A stretch of 24,605 nucleotides of DNA from Deltaproteobacteria bacterium (GTDB lineage: Bacteria; Myxococcota; Polyangia; Haliangiales; Haliangiaceae), in contig JAGSPR010000042.1 in the NCBI GenBank assembly GCA_018262455.1, forward strand, positions 1 through 24,605, written 5' to 3'. The position numbers were made by a program, and so were the translations under genes. This document shows, piece by piece, positions 1-8,078 of the stretch (the stretch's first letter is position 1; each line of letters starts with the position of its first letter). The notes under the pieces were generated by a model, which saw nothing but the letters and a program-made list of their open reading frames with translations, did no database searches and was not told where the DNA came from.

Positions 1-2363
1 TGCCGCTCGTCGAGCGCGCCGCCACGCTCGACGCGGCGGTGGGGATGCTGCCGGCCAGTGCGGCCACCAGCGGCCCACCGCCGGCCCCTGCCCCGCGACC
101 CTCGCCGGGCGTGGCCGTGGTCCCCGAGCCCACGGCCCCGAAGCTCTCCGTGGCCGGCTTCGTGTGGACACCGGCCGTGGAGGAGGACATGGTCGAGCTG
201 TTCTTCGACGAGGCCACCGAGCGGCTCGAGGCGCTCGCCGGCAAGCTCGTCGAGATCGAGCGCCGCCCCGCCGATGGCGATCTGCTGCGCGACGTGTTTC
301 GCGATCTCCACACGGTCAAGGGCAGCTCGGCGATGGTCGGGCTCGCGCCCGTCAACCACCTCGCCCACGCCGCCGAGGATCTCGTGGGCCAGATCCGCGA
401 TGCCGGTCGGGTCGTCGACGGCCCGGTGATCGACGCGCTGCTCGCGGCGCTCGATGGCCTGCGGGATATGCTCGACCGGGCACGCGCGCGAGCGCCGATC
501 TCGTACGATCCGGCACCGGTGATCGCGCGGCTGCGCAATCCCGGCGCGGCGCCTGCCGCCGCCCAGCCCACGCTGGCGGCACCGGCCAACGCCCCCGTCG
601 AGCACGCCGCCGATCGCGGCCGCCCGACGATCCGCGTCGACTTCGAGAAGCTCGATCGCCTGCTGAACCTCGTCGGCGAGCTCGTGCTCGGTCGCGACGA
701 GCTCCGGGGCGCCGTCGCGTCCCTCGGCTCGGTGACCGCGGAGCTCGCCACCGATCGCGGGGTGACGCGCAGGGTGGCACACGTTCGAGGCACCAGCGGT
801 GGCGATTCCACGCGCGGACTCGATGGCCTCGGCGAGGAGATCTCGCGGGTCGAGCGGGTGCTTGCGGAGGTCACCACCGATCTCGATCACGGCACGGATC
901 GGCTCGACGCGATCTCGGGCGAGCTTCGCGAGCAGGTGATGAGGCTGCGCATGATCCCGGTCGCGGGCGTGTTCCGCAAGCACGTCCGCACGGTGCGTGA
1001 TCTCGCCAGCGGACTCGGCAAGCGCGCCCGGCTCGACCTCGTCGGCGACGAGACCGAGCTCGACAAGCTGCTGGTCGAGGCGCTCGACGAGCCCCTGATG
1101 CACCTCGTCCGCAACGCGGTCGATCACGGGATCGAGCCGCCGGACCAGCGCACCGCTGCCGGCAAGCCGGTGGAGGGCGTCGTGAGGCTCGCCGCCTCTC
1201 ACCGTGGCAACCAGGTCGAGATCCGGGTCTCCGATGACGGCCGCGGCCTCGATCCCGGCAAGCTCAAGCGGCGCGCGCTGGAGCGCGGCCTCATCACCGA
1301 GGCCGAGGCCGACGCGATGGAGGATCCTGCGGCCCGCGAGCTGATCTTCCGCCCCGGATTCTCGACCGCGGCCACCGTCAGCGAGGTCTCGGGCCGCGGC
1401 GTCGGCATGGACATCGTGCGCCAGGCGATCATCACGCGGCTCAAGGGAACCATCGACGTCGAGTCCACACCCGGTCAAGGGAGCGTCTTCGTGCTGAAAC
1501 TTCCGCTCACCCTCGCGATCATCCAGGTCGTGGTCGCCCGCGCTGGTGGCGAGACGTTCGCGATCCCGCTCGACGTCGTCCAGCGCGTGCTCGTGCTATC
1601 GCCGAGCGAGATCTCGTTGGTCGGCGACCGCGAGGTCTGTGTGGTCCGCGGCAAGCACGTCCCGCTGATCCGTCTCGATGCCGTGCTCGAGCTCGACGGC
1701 AACGACGGTGATGGCCCGATCCAGCTCGTGCTCGTCGAGCATGGCGGCCATGCCTACGCCTTGGTCTGCGAGCACCTGCTCGGCAAGCGCGAGATCGTGA
1801 TCAAGTCGCTCGGCAAGCTGCTGACCAACGTGCCGTGCATCGCCGGAGCCACGCTGCTCGGCGACCGGGTAGCGCTGATCCTCGACGTGCCCGCGATCAT
1901 CCGACGCGCGCTCGATCAGCCGGCCGGCCCTCGCCGGGTGGCGACCCCCACCCGCGCCGCCGGGGCAAGCTCCGCCCACATCTTGCTCGTCGAGGACTCC
2001 GACATCGTGCGCGAGTCGCTGCGCCGGATCCTGGTCGACGCCGGGTACATCGTCACGGTCGCGATGGACGGCGCGCACGGCCTCGAGCTCGCCAAGACCC
2101 GACGCTTCGACCTCGTGTCGACCGACGTCATGATGCCCCGCATGGACGGCTACCAGCTGACCCGGGAGCTGCGCGCGATGCCGGAGTACACCGAGATCCC
2201 GATCGTCATGGTGACCTCGATGGGCGAGCGCATCGATCGCGTGCGCGGCTTCGATGCCGGCGTCGACGAGTACATCACCAAGCCTCACGATCGCACGCAG
2301 CTGGTGCGCGTCGTCCGCAAGCTCCTCGGCCACGCCGCGCCGGCCACGGGAGACGTCCCATGA
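1..2363 (+). CDS. cheA: Hybrid CheA chemotaxis histidine kinase with C-terminal receiver (5' partial)
   Basis: Central kinase of a chemosensory pathway: it autophosphorylates on a His and passes phosphate to receivers and CheB. The reading frame is open to the left window edge, so the true start lies upstream. Numbering from the GTG at 39: an Hpt domain (about 45-150) carries the phospho-acceptor in HTVKGSS (H91). A Pro/Ala linker follows, then a dimerisation region (about 195-310), a HATPase domain with N-box Asn359 (HLVRNAVDHG), G1 DDGRG (400-404) and G2 GRGVGMD (452-458). A CheW-like domain (about 490-625) comes next, and a receiver (646-765) with acceptor Asp696 (STDVMMPRMDG) and Lys748. 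All key residues are present, so an active kinase is expected. The fused receiver is typical of myxobacterial alternative Che systems and may act as a phosphate sink or relay. Its stop overlaps the next start (ATGA), which implies translational coupling. Confidence 0.95.
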   Translation, partial: PLVERAATLDAAVGMLPASAATSGPPPAPAPRPSPGVAVVPEPTAPKLSVAGFVWTPAVEEDMVELFFDEATERLEALAGKLVEIERRPADGDLLRDVFRDLHTVKGSSAMVGLAPVNHLAHAAEDLVGQIRDAGRVVDGPVIDALLAALDGLRDMLDRARARAPISYDPAPVIARLRNPGAAPAAAQPTLAAPANAPVEHAADRGRPTIRVDFEKLDRLLNLVGELVLGRDELRGAVASLGSVTAELATDRGVTRRVAHVRGTSGGDSTRGLDGLGEEISRVERVLAEVTTDLDHGTDRLDAISGELREQVMRLRMIPVAGVFRKHVRTVRDLASGLGKRARLDLVGDETELDKLLVEALDEPLMHLVRNAVDHGIEPPDQRTAAGKPVEGVVRLAASHRGNQVEIRVSDDGRGLDPGKLKRRALERGLITEAEADAMEDPAARELIFRPGFSTAATVSEVSGRGVGMDIVRQAIITRLKGTIDVESTPGQGSVFVLKLPLTLAIIQVVVARAGGETFAIPLDVVQRVLVLSPSEISLVGDREVCVVRGKHVPLIRLDAVLELDGNDGDGPIQLVLVEHGGHAYALVCEHLLGKREIVIKSLGKLLTNVPCIAGATLLGDRVALILDVPAIIRRALDQPAGPRRVATPTRAAGASSAHILLVEDSDIVRESLRRILVDAGYIVTVAMDGAHGLELAKTRRFDLVSTDVMMPRMDGYQLTRELRAMPEYTEIPIVMVTSMGERIDRVRGFDAGVDEYITKPHDRTQLVRVVRKLLGHAAPATGDVP

Positions 2364-4126
2364 ACGTGGTGATCGTCTCCGACGAGCCCGTGCTCGCCAC
2401 CCTCGCACGCCGGCCGCTCGAGCCGCTCGGACACACCGTGACCGCGGTGAAGTCGATCCGCGAGCTCGAGGCGCGACTTGCCGAGCTCGCGCCGCGCGCC
2501 GCGATCCTGCCGCGCCGGCTGCCGGATCGTTCGCTGTTCGATACCGTCGCGCTGCTGCGGTCCGGCGCCGATCCGATCGCGATCGTCGTCGTCGGGCTCA
2601 CGACGGGCGATCGCAGCCACGCGCGGGATGTCGAGGCGGATGGCTACCTGCAGGTCCCGTTCTCGGATGCCCAGGTCCTCGACGTGCTTGGCGCGACCAC
2701 GCGCGCCAAGCGGCTGATCCTGCTCGCGGATGACTCCCCGCTGATCCACCGACACACCGTGCCGATCCTCGAGGACGATGGCTACGAGGTCCGCTCGGCG
2801 TACGACGGCGCCGAGGCGATCACGCTCGCGCGCGCGCACCAGCCTGATCTCGTGATCACCGATGTCGAGATGCCCAAGCTCGACGGCTACGGCGTGTGCA
2901 AGGCGCTCAAGAATGACCCCGCGACCGCGCACGTCCCGGTGCTGATCTGCTCCTCGCTCGGCGAGGCCACGGATCTCGAGCGCGGCTTCGATGCCGGGGC
3001 CGACGACTACCTCGTCAAGCCCGTGATCCCCGAGGAGCTCTCGACCCGGGTCCGCGCACTCGTCCAGGGCACGTTGCCCGGCGGCCGTGAACGCGTGCTG
3101 GTGGTCGATGACTCTCCGGCGCAGCGCCACTACGTCGCTGACTGCCTCGCACGCCAAGGCTTCGATGTCGCCACCGCGGAGGATGGCAAGGTCGCGCTCG
3201 CCAAGGCACAAGCGGTGCGCCCCGCGCTGATCGTCAGCGACTACGAGATGCCGAACATGACCGGCTTCGAGCTCGTCCACGCGCTGCGCCGGGATCCCGA
3301 GCTGCGCCAGATCCCGGTGATCATGCTGACCGCGCGCGACTCGAAGCGCGACATGGCGCAGATGCGCGCCGCTGGAGCCTCGGCGTACCTCGTCAAGCCG
3401 TTCTCGCAGGACAAGTGCATCGCTCTCGTCGAGCGCACGCTGGCCGAGCGTCGGCTGATGGCCTACAAGGAGGCGTCATCGTTATTCATCTCGGAAGGCG
3501 CACGCGCCGCCGCCGAGGAGCGGGCGACGAGCGGGACGCTGCTCGCGTTCCGCGCCGACGAGCGGATCGTCAGCGTCATGTTCTCGGATCTCGTCGGGTT
3601 CACGCCGATGTCGGCCTCGCTGTCGCCGTCGCAGCTGATCGCGCTGCTCAACGACTACTTCGACGTGATGTGTCCGATCGTGAAGCAGTACGGGGGCGAC
3701 ATCGACAAGTTCATCGGCGACGCGATCATGGCGATCTTCGAGAACCAGCGCGGCCACGCGCCCGCTCCGGAACGCGCCACGCGTGCCGCCCTCGCGATGC
3801 AGGCGGCGATGCAGGGCTTCAACGAGGGGCGCACGATCCAGCTCGCGATGCGGATCGGCATCAACACGGGACCGGTCGTGCGCGGAGATCTCGGCGCGCG
3901 GGTGTTCCGGCGCGACTACACGGTGATCGGAGACACCGTCAACCAGGCGAACCGCTACGAGAGCCGGTGTCCGCCCGGCGAGGTGCTCGTCAGTGGGTCG
4001 ACCCGGACGGCCCTCGGCGACCGCGTCCAGGTCCGCGAGATCACGGGCCTGGCGCTGAAGGGCGTCGCCCTGCCTGTCACCGCCTATGTCGTCGAGGCGA
4101 TCGACGAGGAGGTGCCGCAGCCATGA
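2360..4126 (+). CDS. Triple-receiver class III adenylate cyclase (REC-REC-REC-cyclase)
   Basis: Predicted cytoplasmic response-regulator cyclase of 588 residues that makes cAMP under phosphorelay control. The ATG is chosen because it overlaps the cheA stop (ATGA). Three receivers come first. REC1 (about 1-112) is degenerate: the strand-3 acceptor Asp is replaced (AILPRR, about residue 51) and the conserved Lys is missing (LQVPF). REC2 (about 117-235) is intact, with D168 and K220. REC3 (about 245-362) is intact, with D294 and K346. The class III catalytic domain (about 400-585) has metal-binding D410 (FSDLVGFT) and D454 (FIGDAIMAIF). It has the ATP-selecting pair K450 and D519, and transition-state residues N528 and R532 (VNQANR). 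The Lys/Asp pair argues for adenylate rather than guanylate cyclase. It sits between cheA and cheB, with overlaps on both sides, so CheA is the obvious phosphodonor; that partnership is inference. Confidence 0.93.
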   Translation: MNVVIVSDEPVLATLARRPLEPLGHTVTAVKSIRELEARLAELAPRAAILPRRLPDRSLFDTVALLRSGADPIAIVVVGLTTGDRSHARDVEADGYLQVPFSDAQVLDVLGATTRAKRLILLADDSPLIHRHTVPILEDDGYEVRSAYDGAEAITLARAHQPDLVITDVEMPKLDGYGVCKALKNDPATAHVPVLICSSLGEATDLERGFDAGADDYLVKPVIPEELSTRVRALVQGTLPGGRERVLVVDDSPAQRHYVADCLARQGFDVATAEDGKVALAKAQAVRPALIVSDYEMPNMTGFELVHALRRDPELRQIPVIMLTARDSKRDMAQMRAAGASAYLVKPFSQDKCIALVERTLAERRLMAYKEASSLFISEGARAAAEERATSGTLLAFRADERIVSVMFSDLVGFTPMSASLSPSQLIALLNDYFDVMCPIVKQYGGDIDKFIGDAIMAIFENQRGHAPAPERATRAALAMQAAMQGFNEGRTIQLAMRIGINTGPVVRGDLGARVFRRDYTVIGDTVNQANRYESRCPPGEVLVSGSTRTALGDRVQVREITGLALKGVALPVTAYVVEAIDEEVPQP

Positions 4127-5172
4127 CCGAACCGAGGAAGATCCGGGTCCTCATCGTCGATGACTCGCTGTTCATGCGCGCGGCGATCGCGAAGACGCTC
4201 GCGCGCGGACCGTTCGAGGTCGTCGGCCAGGCCAAGGACGGCACGGACGCGCTCGCCCAGGTGACGAAGCTCCTGCCCGATGTCATCACGATGGACTTCA
4301 ACATGCCCGGGATGAACGGCGCCGAGACGGTGCGAGCGCTGATGCAGCAGCGCCCGACGCCGGTCGTCATGTTCTCGGCCCACACGAAGCAGGGCGCGCG
4401 CGAGACGTTCGATGCCCTCGCTGCCGGCGCGGTCGACTTCGTGACCAAGCCCGCCGGCGAGGTCTCGGTCGACCTGTCGAAGATCGCCGAGGAGCTCCAG
4501 CGCAAGGTGACGGCTGCGGCCTCGGCGCGACCGCGGGCCGCGAACCTGCCGCCGCCGCCAGCGGCCGTGTCCGGCCCGATCACCACGCCGATCTCGCGCC
4601 AGACCTTGCCCGGGGCACTGCCACGGCTGTGTGTCATCGCGGTCTCGACCGGCGGGCCCGCCGCACTGTCCGAGGTCCTCCCTGCCCTGCCGAGCGACCT
4701 CCGGGTCGCCGTCGTGGTCGTCCAGCACATGCCGGCCGGCTTCACCGCCGCGCTCGCCGAGCGCCTCGACGCTGCCAGCCGCGTCACCGTCCGCGAGGCC
4801 CAGGCCGGCGATCGCCCGCTCGCGGGGTCGGTCCTGATCGCGCCCGGCGATCGCCACGTCGAGTTCGACGATCGCGGGTTCGTGGTCCTCACCGACGGAC
4901 CGCTCGTCAACGGCTGCCGGCCTTCCGCGGACGTCACGATGCTGTCCGCCGTGAAGGTCTACGGCCGGCGCACGCTTGGACTCGTGATGACCGGGATGGG
5001 CAAGGACGGGGCCGCCGGGGCGCTCGCGATCAAGCGCGCGGAGGGTAAGACGGCGGCGCAGGACCAGCTCAGCTCGGTGATCTACGGGATGCCCAGGGCG
5101 GCGGTCGAGCTGGGAGCTGTCGACGAGGTCGTCCCGCTCGCCGACATCGCGACATGGCTGCGGTACGCTTGA
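4123..5172 (+). CDS. cheB: Chemotaxis protein-glutamate methylesterase/glutaminase CheB
   Basis: Removes methyl groups from chemoreceptor glutamates, and deamidates glutamines, to provide adaptation. The 349-residue length is normal for CheB. The N-terminal receiver (about 6-125) has D12/D13, acceptor D58 (VITMDFNMPGMNG) and K109 (FVTKP). A Pro/Ala linker (about 130-165) leads to the methylesterase domain (about 168-347). Its catalytic triad is S175 (VSTGG), H202 (QHMP) and D295 (GMGKDG), all present. The start overlaps the cyclase stop (ATGA). Its presence implies methyl-accepting receptors and a CheR, presumably to the left of this window because none is seen here. proC begins only a few bases downstream, so the transcript may continue into it. 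Confidence 0.95.
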   Translation: MTEPRKIRVLIVDDSLFMRAAIAKTLARGPFEVVGQAKDGTDALAQVTKLLPDVITMDFNMPGMNGAETVRALMQQRPTPVVMFSAHTKQGARETFDALAAGAVDFVTKPAGEVSVDLSKIAEELQRKVTAAASARPRAANLPPPPAAVSGPITTPISRQTLPGALPRLCVIAVSTGGPAALSEVLPALPSDLRVAVVVVQHMPAGFTAALAERLDAASRVTVREAQAGDRPLAGSVLIAPGDRHVEFDDRGFVVLTDGPLVNGCRPSADVTMLSAVKVYGRRTLGLVMTGMGKDGAAGALAIKRAEGKTAAQDQLSSVIYGMPRAAVELGAVDEVVPLADIATWLRYA

Positions 5173-5196
5173 CCCTTGTCGATCCTCGCTTCGCAA

Positions 5197-6003
5197 ATGA
5201 TCGGGTTTGTCGGTGCCGGCAACATGGCGGAGGCCCTGATCCGCGGCCTGGTGCGCGGAGGCCATGTCACGCCCGATCGCATCATCGCGTCCGGCCCGCG
5301 CCGCGAGCGGCTCGACAAGCTGCGCGCGACGTACGGCATCACCGTCACCACCGATAACCGCGAGCTCGCGCGCACCGCGAACCTGTGCGTGCTGTCCGTC
5401 AAGCCGCAGATCCTCGACAAGGTTCTCGGAGAGATCGGCGATCAGCTGAGGCCCGGCACGCTCGTCATCTCGATCGCCGCCGGCGTCGATACCGCGACCA
5501 TCGAGGCGGCTGTCGCCGACGGCGTTCGCGTCATCCGCGCGATGCCAAACACTCCCGCGCTCGTCGGTGCGGGGGCCACCGCGATCGCGGCGGGCCTGCA
5601 TGCGAGCGAGGCCGATCTCGCCACCGCGCGTGCCGTGTTCGACGCCGTGGGCATCACGGTCACGCTCGACGAGGGCCACCTCGACGCGGTGACCGGGCTG
5701 TCGGGCTCGGGACCGGCCTACATCTTCCTCATCCTCGAGGCGCTGTCCGATGCCGGCGTCAAGGTCGGGCTGTCCCGCCGCAACGCACAGCTGCTCGCCG
5801 CCCAGACCGTGATGGGCTCGGCGAAGATGCTGCTCGAGACCGACGAGCACGTCGGCCGGCTCAAGGACATGGTCACCTCGCCCGGGGGCACCGCGATCGC
5901 CGGCCTCCACACGCTCGAGGAGGGGGGGCTGCGAACGACGCTGATCAACGCCGTCGAGACCGCGACCAAGCGTGCCCGAGAGCTCGGCCGCGGAGGCAAG
6001 TGA
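5197..6003 (+). CDS. proC: Pyrroline-5-carboxylate reductase
   Basis: Last step of proline synthesis: NAD(P)H-dependent reduction of 1-pyrroline-5-carboxylate to L-proline, in the cytoplasm. From this ATG the protein is 268 residues, matching the usual ~270, and begins directly with the Rossmann motif (IGFVGAGNMAEAL). An in-frame TTG at 5176 would add seven residues; neither start has a clear Shine-Dalgarno sequence and I prefer the ATG. The C-terminal half has SGSGPAY and the family signature VTSPGGTAIAGLH. It lies just downstream of cheB and its stop can overlap a GTG start of the next gene (GTGA at 6000). The proC-yggU pairing is common in bacteria; attachment to a che cluster is not and may only reflect transcriptional read-through. 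Confidence 0.95.
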   Translation: MIGFVGAGNMAEALIRGLVRGGHVTPDRIIASGPRRERLDKLRATYGITVTTDNRELARTANLCVLSVKPQILDKVLGEIGDQLRPGTLVISIAAGVDTATIEAAVADGVRVIRAMPNTPALVGAGATAIAAGLHASEADLATARAVFDAVGITVTLDEGHLDAVTGLSGSGPAYIFLILEALSDAGVKVGLSRRNAQLLAAQTVMGSAKMLLETDEHVGRLKDMVTSPGGTAIAGLHTLEEGGLRTTLINAVETATKRARELGRGGK

Positions 6004-6008
6004 TCCTC

Positions 6009-6284
6009 ATGGCCGCGAATGAACGAGCGGTCACGTTCGACGTGCTCGTGCAGCCACGGGCGTCGCGGATCAAGATCGGGCCGCGTCATGACGGCCGGAT
6101 CAAGATCGCGGTCACCGCGCCACCGGTCGACGGGGAGGCCAACGCGGCCGTGATCGAGGTCGTCGCCAAGGCGCTCGGCGTCTCCAGGAGCGCGGTCGAG
6201 GTCGTGGCTGGCGCGTCGTCGCGCCGCAAGACCCTGCGCGTGACCGGCGTGACTCGCGATCAGATCGAAGAGCTGATCGCGTGA
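6009..6284 (+). CDS. DUF167 / YggU family protein
   Basis: Small (91-residue) conserved protein of the DUF167/YggU family, whose biochemical role is unknown. The family pattern is visible: an N-terminal strand with VQPRAS, then a central APPVDGEANAAVIEVVAKAL and a C-terminal VVAGASSRRKTLRV. This ATG is preferred; a GTG at 6000 overlapping the proC stop would add three residues. The gene lies directly behind proC, where the family is often found. Its own stop overlaps the GTG start of the following lipoprotein gene (GTGA at 6281), so the three are probably co-translated. Confidence 0.88.
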   Translation: MAANERAVTFDVLVQPRASRIKIGPRHDGRIKIAVTAPPVDGEANAAVIEVVAKALGVSRSAVEVVAGASSRRKTLRVTGVTRDQIEELIA

Positions 6285-7573
6285 GGCGCGCGCTCGCCGT
6301 GCTGGCGCTCGCGAGCTGTGCCGGCCAGACCGGCACGGTCACGCTCGAGCTGACCACGGCGCCCGGCTCCACGCTGCTCGACGGGGTCCAGCACCTGCGC
6401 GTCACGGTCACCGACCCGCACACCGTCGTGGAGTCCGATCGAACGGAGTCCGGATTCGATCTCGCGCTCGAGATCGACGCCACCGGTGCCGCGGGGGCGC
6501 TCGTCGTCGAGGGATTCGACTCCGGTGGTTCGCTGATCGCCGCCGGCAGCTCGCCGCCGTTCCCGGTCGCGGCGATCAGTGCGCGCATCGTCGTCTACAT
6601 GGCCCAGCCACTGACGATCGGCTCGTCGCCCGCGCGCCTGCCGGCCTCGCGCACCGGGGTTGCGAGCGCCCCCCTGACGTTCGGCCTCGTGCTCGCCGGG
6701 GGCCAGGACGCCGCGGGCGCGAAGACCGACGCGATCTTCATCTACAACGCGTACGATCACTCGCTGCTCGGCGGGCTGCCGATGCCGGCACCGCGTGCGT
6801 TCCAGACCCTCGCGGTCGGCTCGAACAACGCGGTCTCGATCTTCGGCGGCGTCGACGCCACCGACATCCCATCCGGATCGCTGTGGCGGTTCGACACCAC
6901 GGCGCCCCCCAGTGGCTCCTACAACGTGCTCCCGGAGCAGCCCGCCCTGGCACGCCAGGCGAGCTCGGCGATCCAGCTCGGCCCCGAGCGCTTCGTCATC
7001 ACCGGCACGCCGCCGATCGATCTGGCGCTCACCACGCTGACCCCTCGGACCGACCTAGCCTCGCTGCCCCCCAACGGTGCGGCGGTGTCGGTCGCCGGCC
7101 AGCGAATCGGGTTGTTCGCCGACCATCCGATCCATCGGCTGCAGGGGGACAGCTTCGATGAGCTGGCGGTCTCGGTCGAGCCGACCGCCACGGTGACCGC
7201 GCTGTCCGACGGACGGGTCGCGTTCGTCGGGCCCGACACGCCGGCGAGCCGCGATGTCCTCGTGGTGCTCGTCGCCGACGGCACGGCTGCCCGGATCCCC
7301 GGCGTGTTGTCGACCGAGCGTCAGCGCGCCGCCGCCGCGGCCTCCACGCGGTACCTCGTCGTGGCGGGTGGCGCCGATCTGCTCGGCGCTCCGATCGCCA
7401 ACGCCGACGTCCTCGATGCGACGACGCTGGCGCGGATCGCCACCATCCCGTGCTTCCCGCGCACGGGAGCGACGGCGTACTTGCTGCCCAACGATCAGAT
7501 CGCGATCGTGGGCGGAGAGCCCGCCAACGATGTGATCGAGCTGTTCACGCCGCCGCCCATCGACCTGCCCTGA
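6281..7573 (+). CDS. Predicted lipoprotein with Kelch-like beta-propeller repeats
   Basis: I do not recognise a specific family. The GTG start overlaps the previous stop. The N-terminus is a short, clean lipoprotein signal: Arg-Arg, a hydrophobic stretch and a lipobox ending at Cys13 (LALASC). Residues about 15-105 look like a beta-sandwich, rich in alternating hydrophobic and Thr/Val residues. The rest (about 125-425) contains several Kelch-like blades with Gly-Gly followed by an aromatic or hydrophobic strand, for example LVLAGGQD, VSIFGGVDAT, LVVAGGAD and IAIVGGEP, which suggests a beta-propeller. Such Kelch lipoproteins are frequent in myxobacteria. Likely anchored in the outer membrane or periplasm. 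The role is unknown, and the link to proC/yggU is positional only. Confidence 0.8.
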   Translation: MRRALAVLALASCAGQTGTVTLELTTAPGSTLLDGVQHLRVTVTDPHTVVESDRTESGFDLALEIDATGAAGALVVEGFDSGGSLIAAGSSPPFPVAAISARIVVYMAQPLTIGSSPARLPASRTGVASAPLTFGLVLAGGQDAAGAKTDAIFIYNAYDHSLLGGLPMPAPRAFQTLAVGSNNAVSIFGGVDATDIPSGSLWRFDTTAPPSGSYNVLPEQPALARQASSAIQLGPERFVITGTPPIDLALTTLTPRTDLASLPPNGAAVSVAGQRIGLFADHPIHRLQGDSFDELAVSVEPTATVTALSDGRVAFVGPDTPASRDVLVVLVADGTAARIPGVLSTERQRAAAAASTRYLVVAGGADLLGAPIANADVLDATTLARIATIPCFPRTGATAYLLPNDQIAIVGGEPANDVIELFTPPPIDLP

Positions 7574-7585
7574 CGAGCCGCGCCG

Positions 7586-7599
7586 GGGTATCACTACCC
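7586..7599 (+). promoter_or_regulatory. Small hairpin immediately upstream of the osmC start codon
   Basis: GGGTA and TACCC form a 5-base-pair stem around a TCAC loop that ends at the base before the ATG. The G-run that could act as ribosome binding site lies in the 5' arm. Folding would hide it, so translation could be sensitive to temperature or a binding factor. The stem is short and chance is a real alternative. Confidence 0.25.
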
Positions 7600-8043
7600 A
7601 TGCCCATGCTCAAACGAACCAGCACTGCCGTCTGGCACGGCTCCGGCCTCAAGGGGACCGGCGCGATCTCGACCCTGTCCGGCGCAATCAAGGACCAACC
7701 CTACGGGTTCAACACGCGGTTCGCCTCCGAAGACGGCAAGGCCGGGACGAATCCGGAGGAGCTGATCGCCGCGGCGCATTCGAGCTGCTTCACCATGGCG
7801 CTCGCGTTCCAGCTGTCCAACGCCGGCCACGAGCCGGCCGAGCTCAAGACGCTCGCGACGGTCGAGATGGAGAAGCAGGACGTCGGCTGGACGATCACGA
7901 AGATCGCGCTCGAAGTCCAGGGCAGCGTCCCCGGCGTGACGGCCGAGCAGTTCAGCGAGCTCGCGGGCGTGGCCAAGACGAACTGCCCGATCTCGCGCGC
8001 CCTCGGGTCCGTGCCGATCTCGATGACCGCCAAGCTGCTGTGA
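7600..8043 (+). CDS. osmC: OsmC/Ohr family peroxiredoxin
   Basis: Thiol-dependent peroxide (organic hydroperoxide) reductase acting in the cytoplasm. At 147 residues it matches the OsmC family. The two redox cysteines are in the expected contexts: peroxidatic Cys63 in AAHSSCFTMAL and Cys129 in TNCPISRAL. The conserved NPEELIAAAH segment that shapes the active site (Glu54) precedes the first. The AHSSCF and NCPISRAL pattern is closer to OsmC than to Ohr. The ATG at 7600 gives the fuller N-terminus; a second ATG at 7606 is possible. It stands alone, 26 bases after the upstream lipoprotein gene and convergent with the TraB-family gene. Confidence 0.93.
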   Translation: MPMLKRTSTAVWHGSGLKGTGAISTLSGAIKDQPYGFNTRFASEDGKAGTNPEELIAAAHSSCFTMALAFQLSNAGHEPAELKTLATVEMEKQDVGWTITKIALEVQGSVPGVTAEQFSELAGVAKTNCPISRALGSVPISMTAKLL

Positions 8044-8046
8044 CAG

Positions 8047-8078
8047 CGAGCGCGTTGGTCCTCTACTGCGCGCGCTCG
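8047..8078. terminator. Candidate bidirectional terminator hairpin
   Basis: CGAGCGCG (8047-8054) and CGCGCTCG (8071-8078) form a perfect 8-base-pair stem with a 16-base loop at the convergent junction of osmC and the TraB-family gene. There is no U-tract, so function as an intrinsic terminator is uncertain. The right arm lies inside the end of the minus-strand gene. Confidence 0.4.

Noticed and set aside
2285..3280. 331-codon open frame on the minus strand opposite the triple-receiver cyclase
   Set aside because: Antisense shadow of well-conserved receiver domains; no signal or motif of its own.
4084..5910. 608-codon open frame on the minus strand opposite cheB and proC
   Set aside because: It runs antisense to two clearly recognised genes, has Arg/His/Asp-rich low-complexity content and no domain; this is the usual GC-rich shadow.
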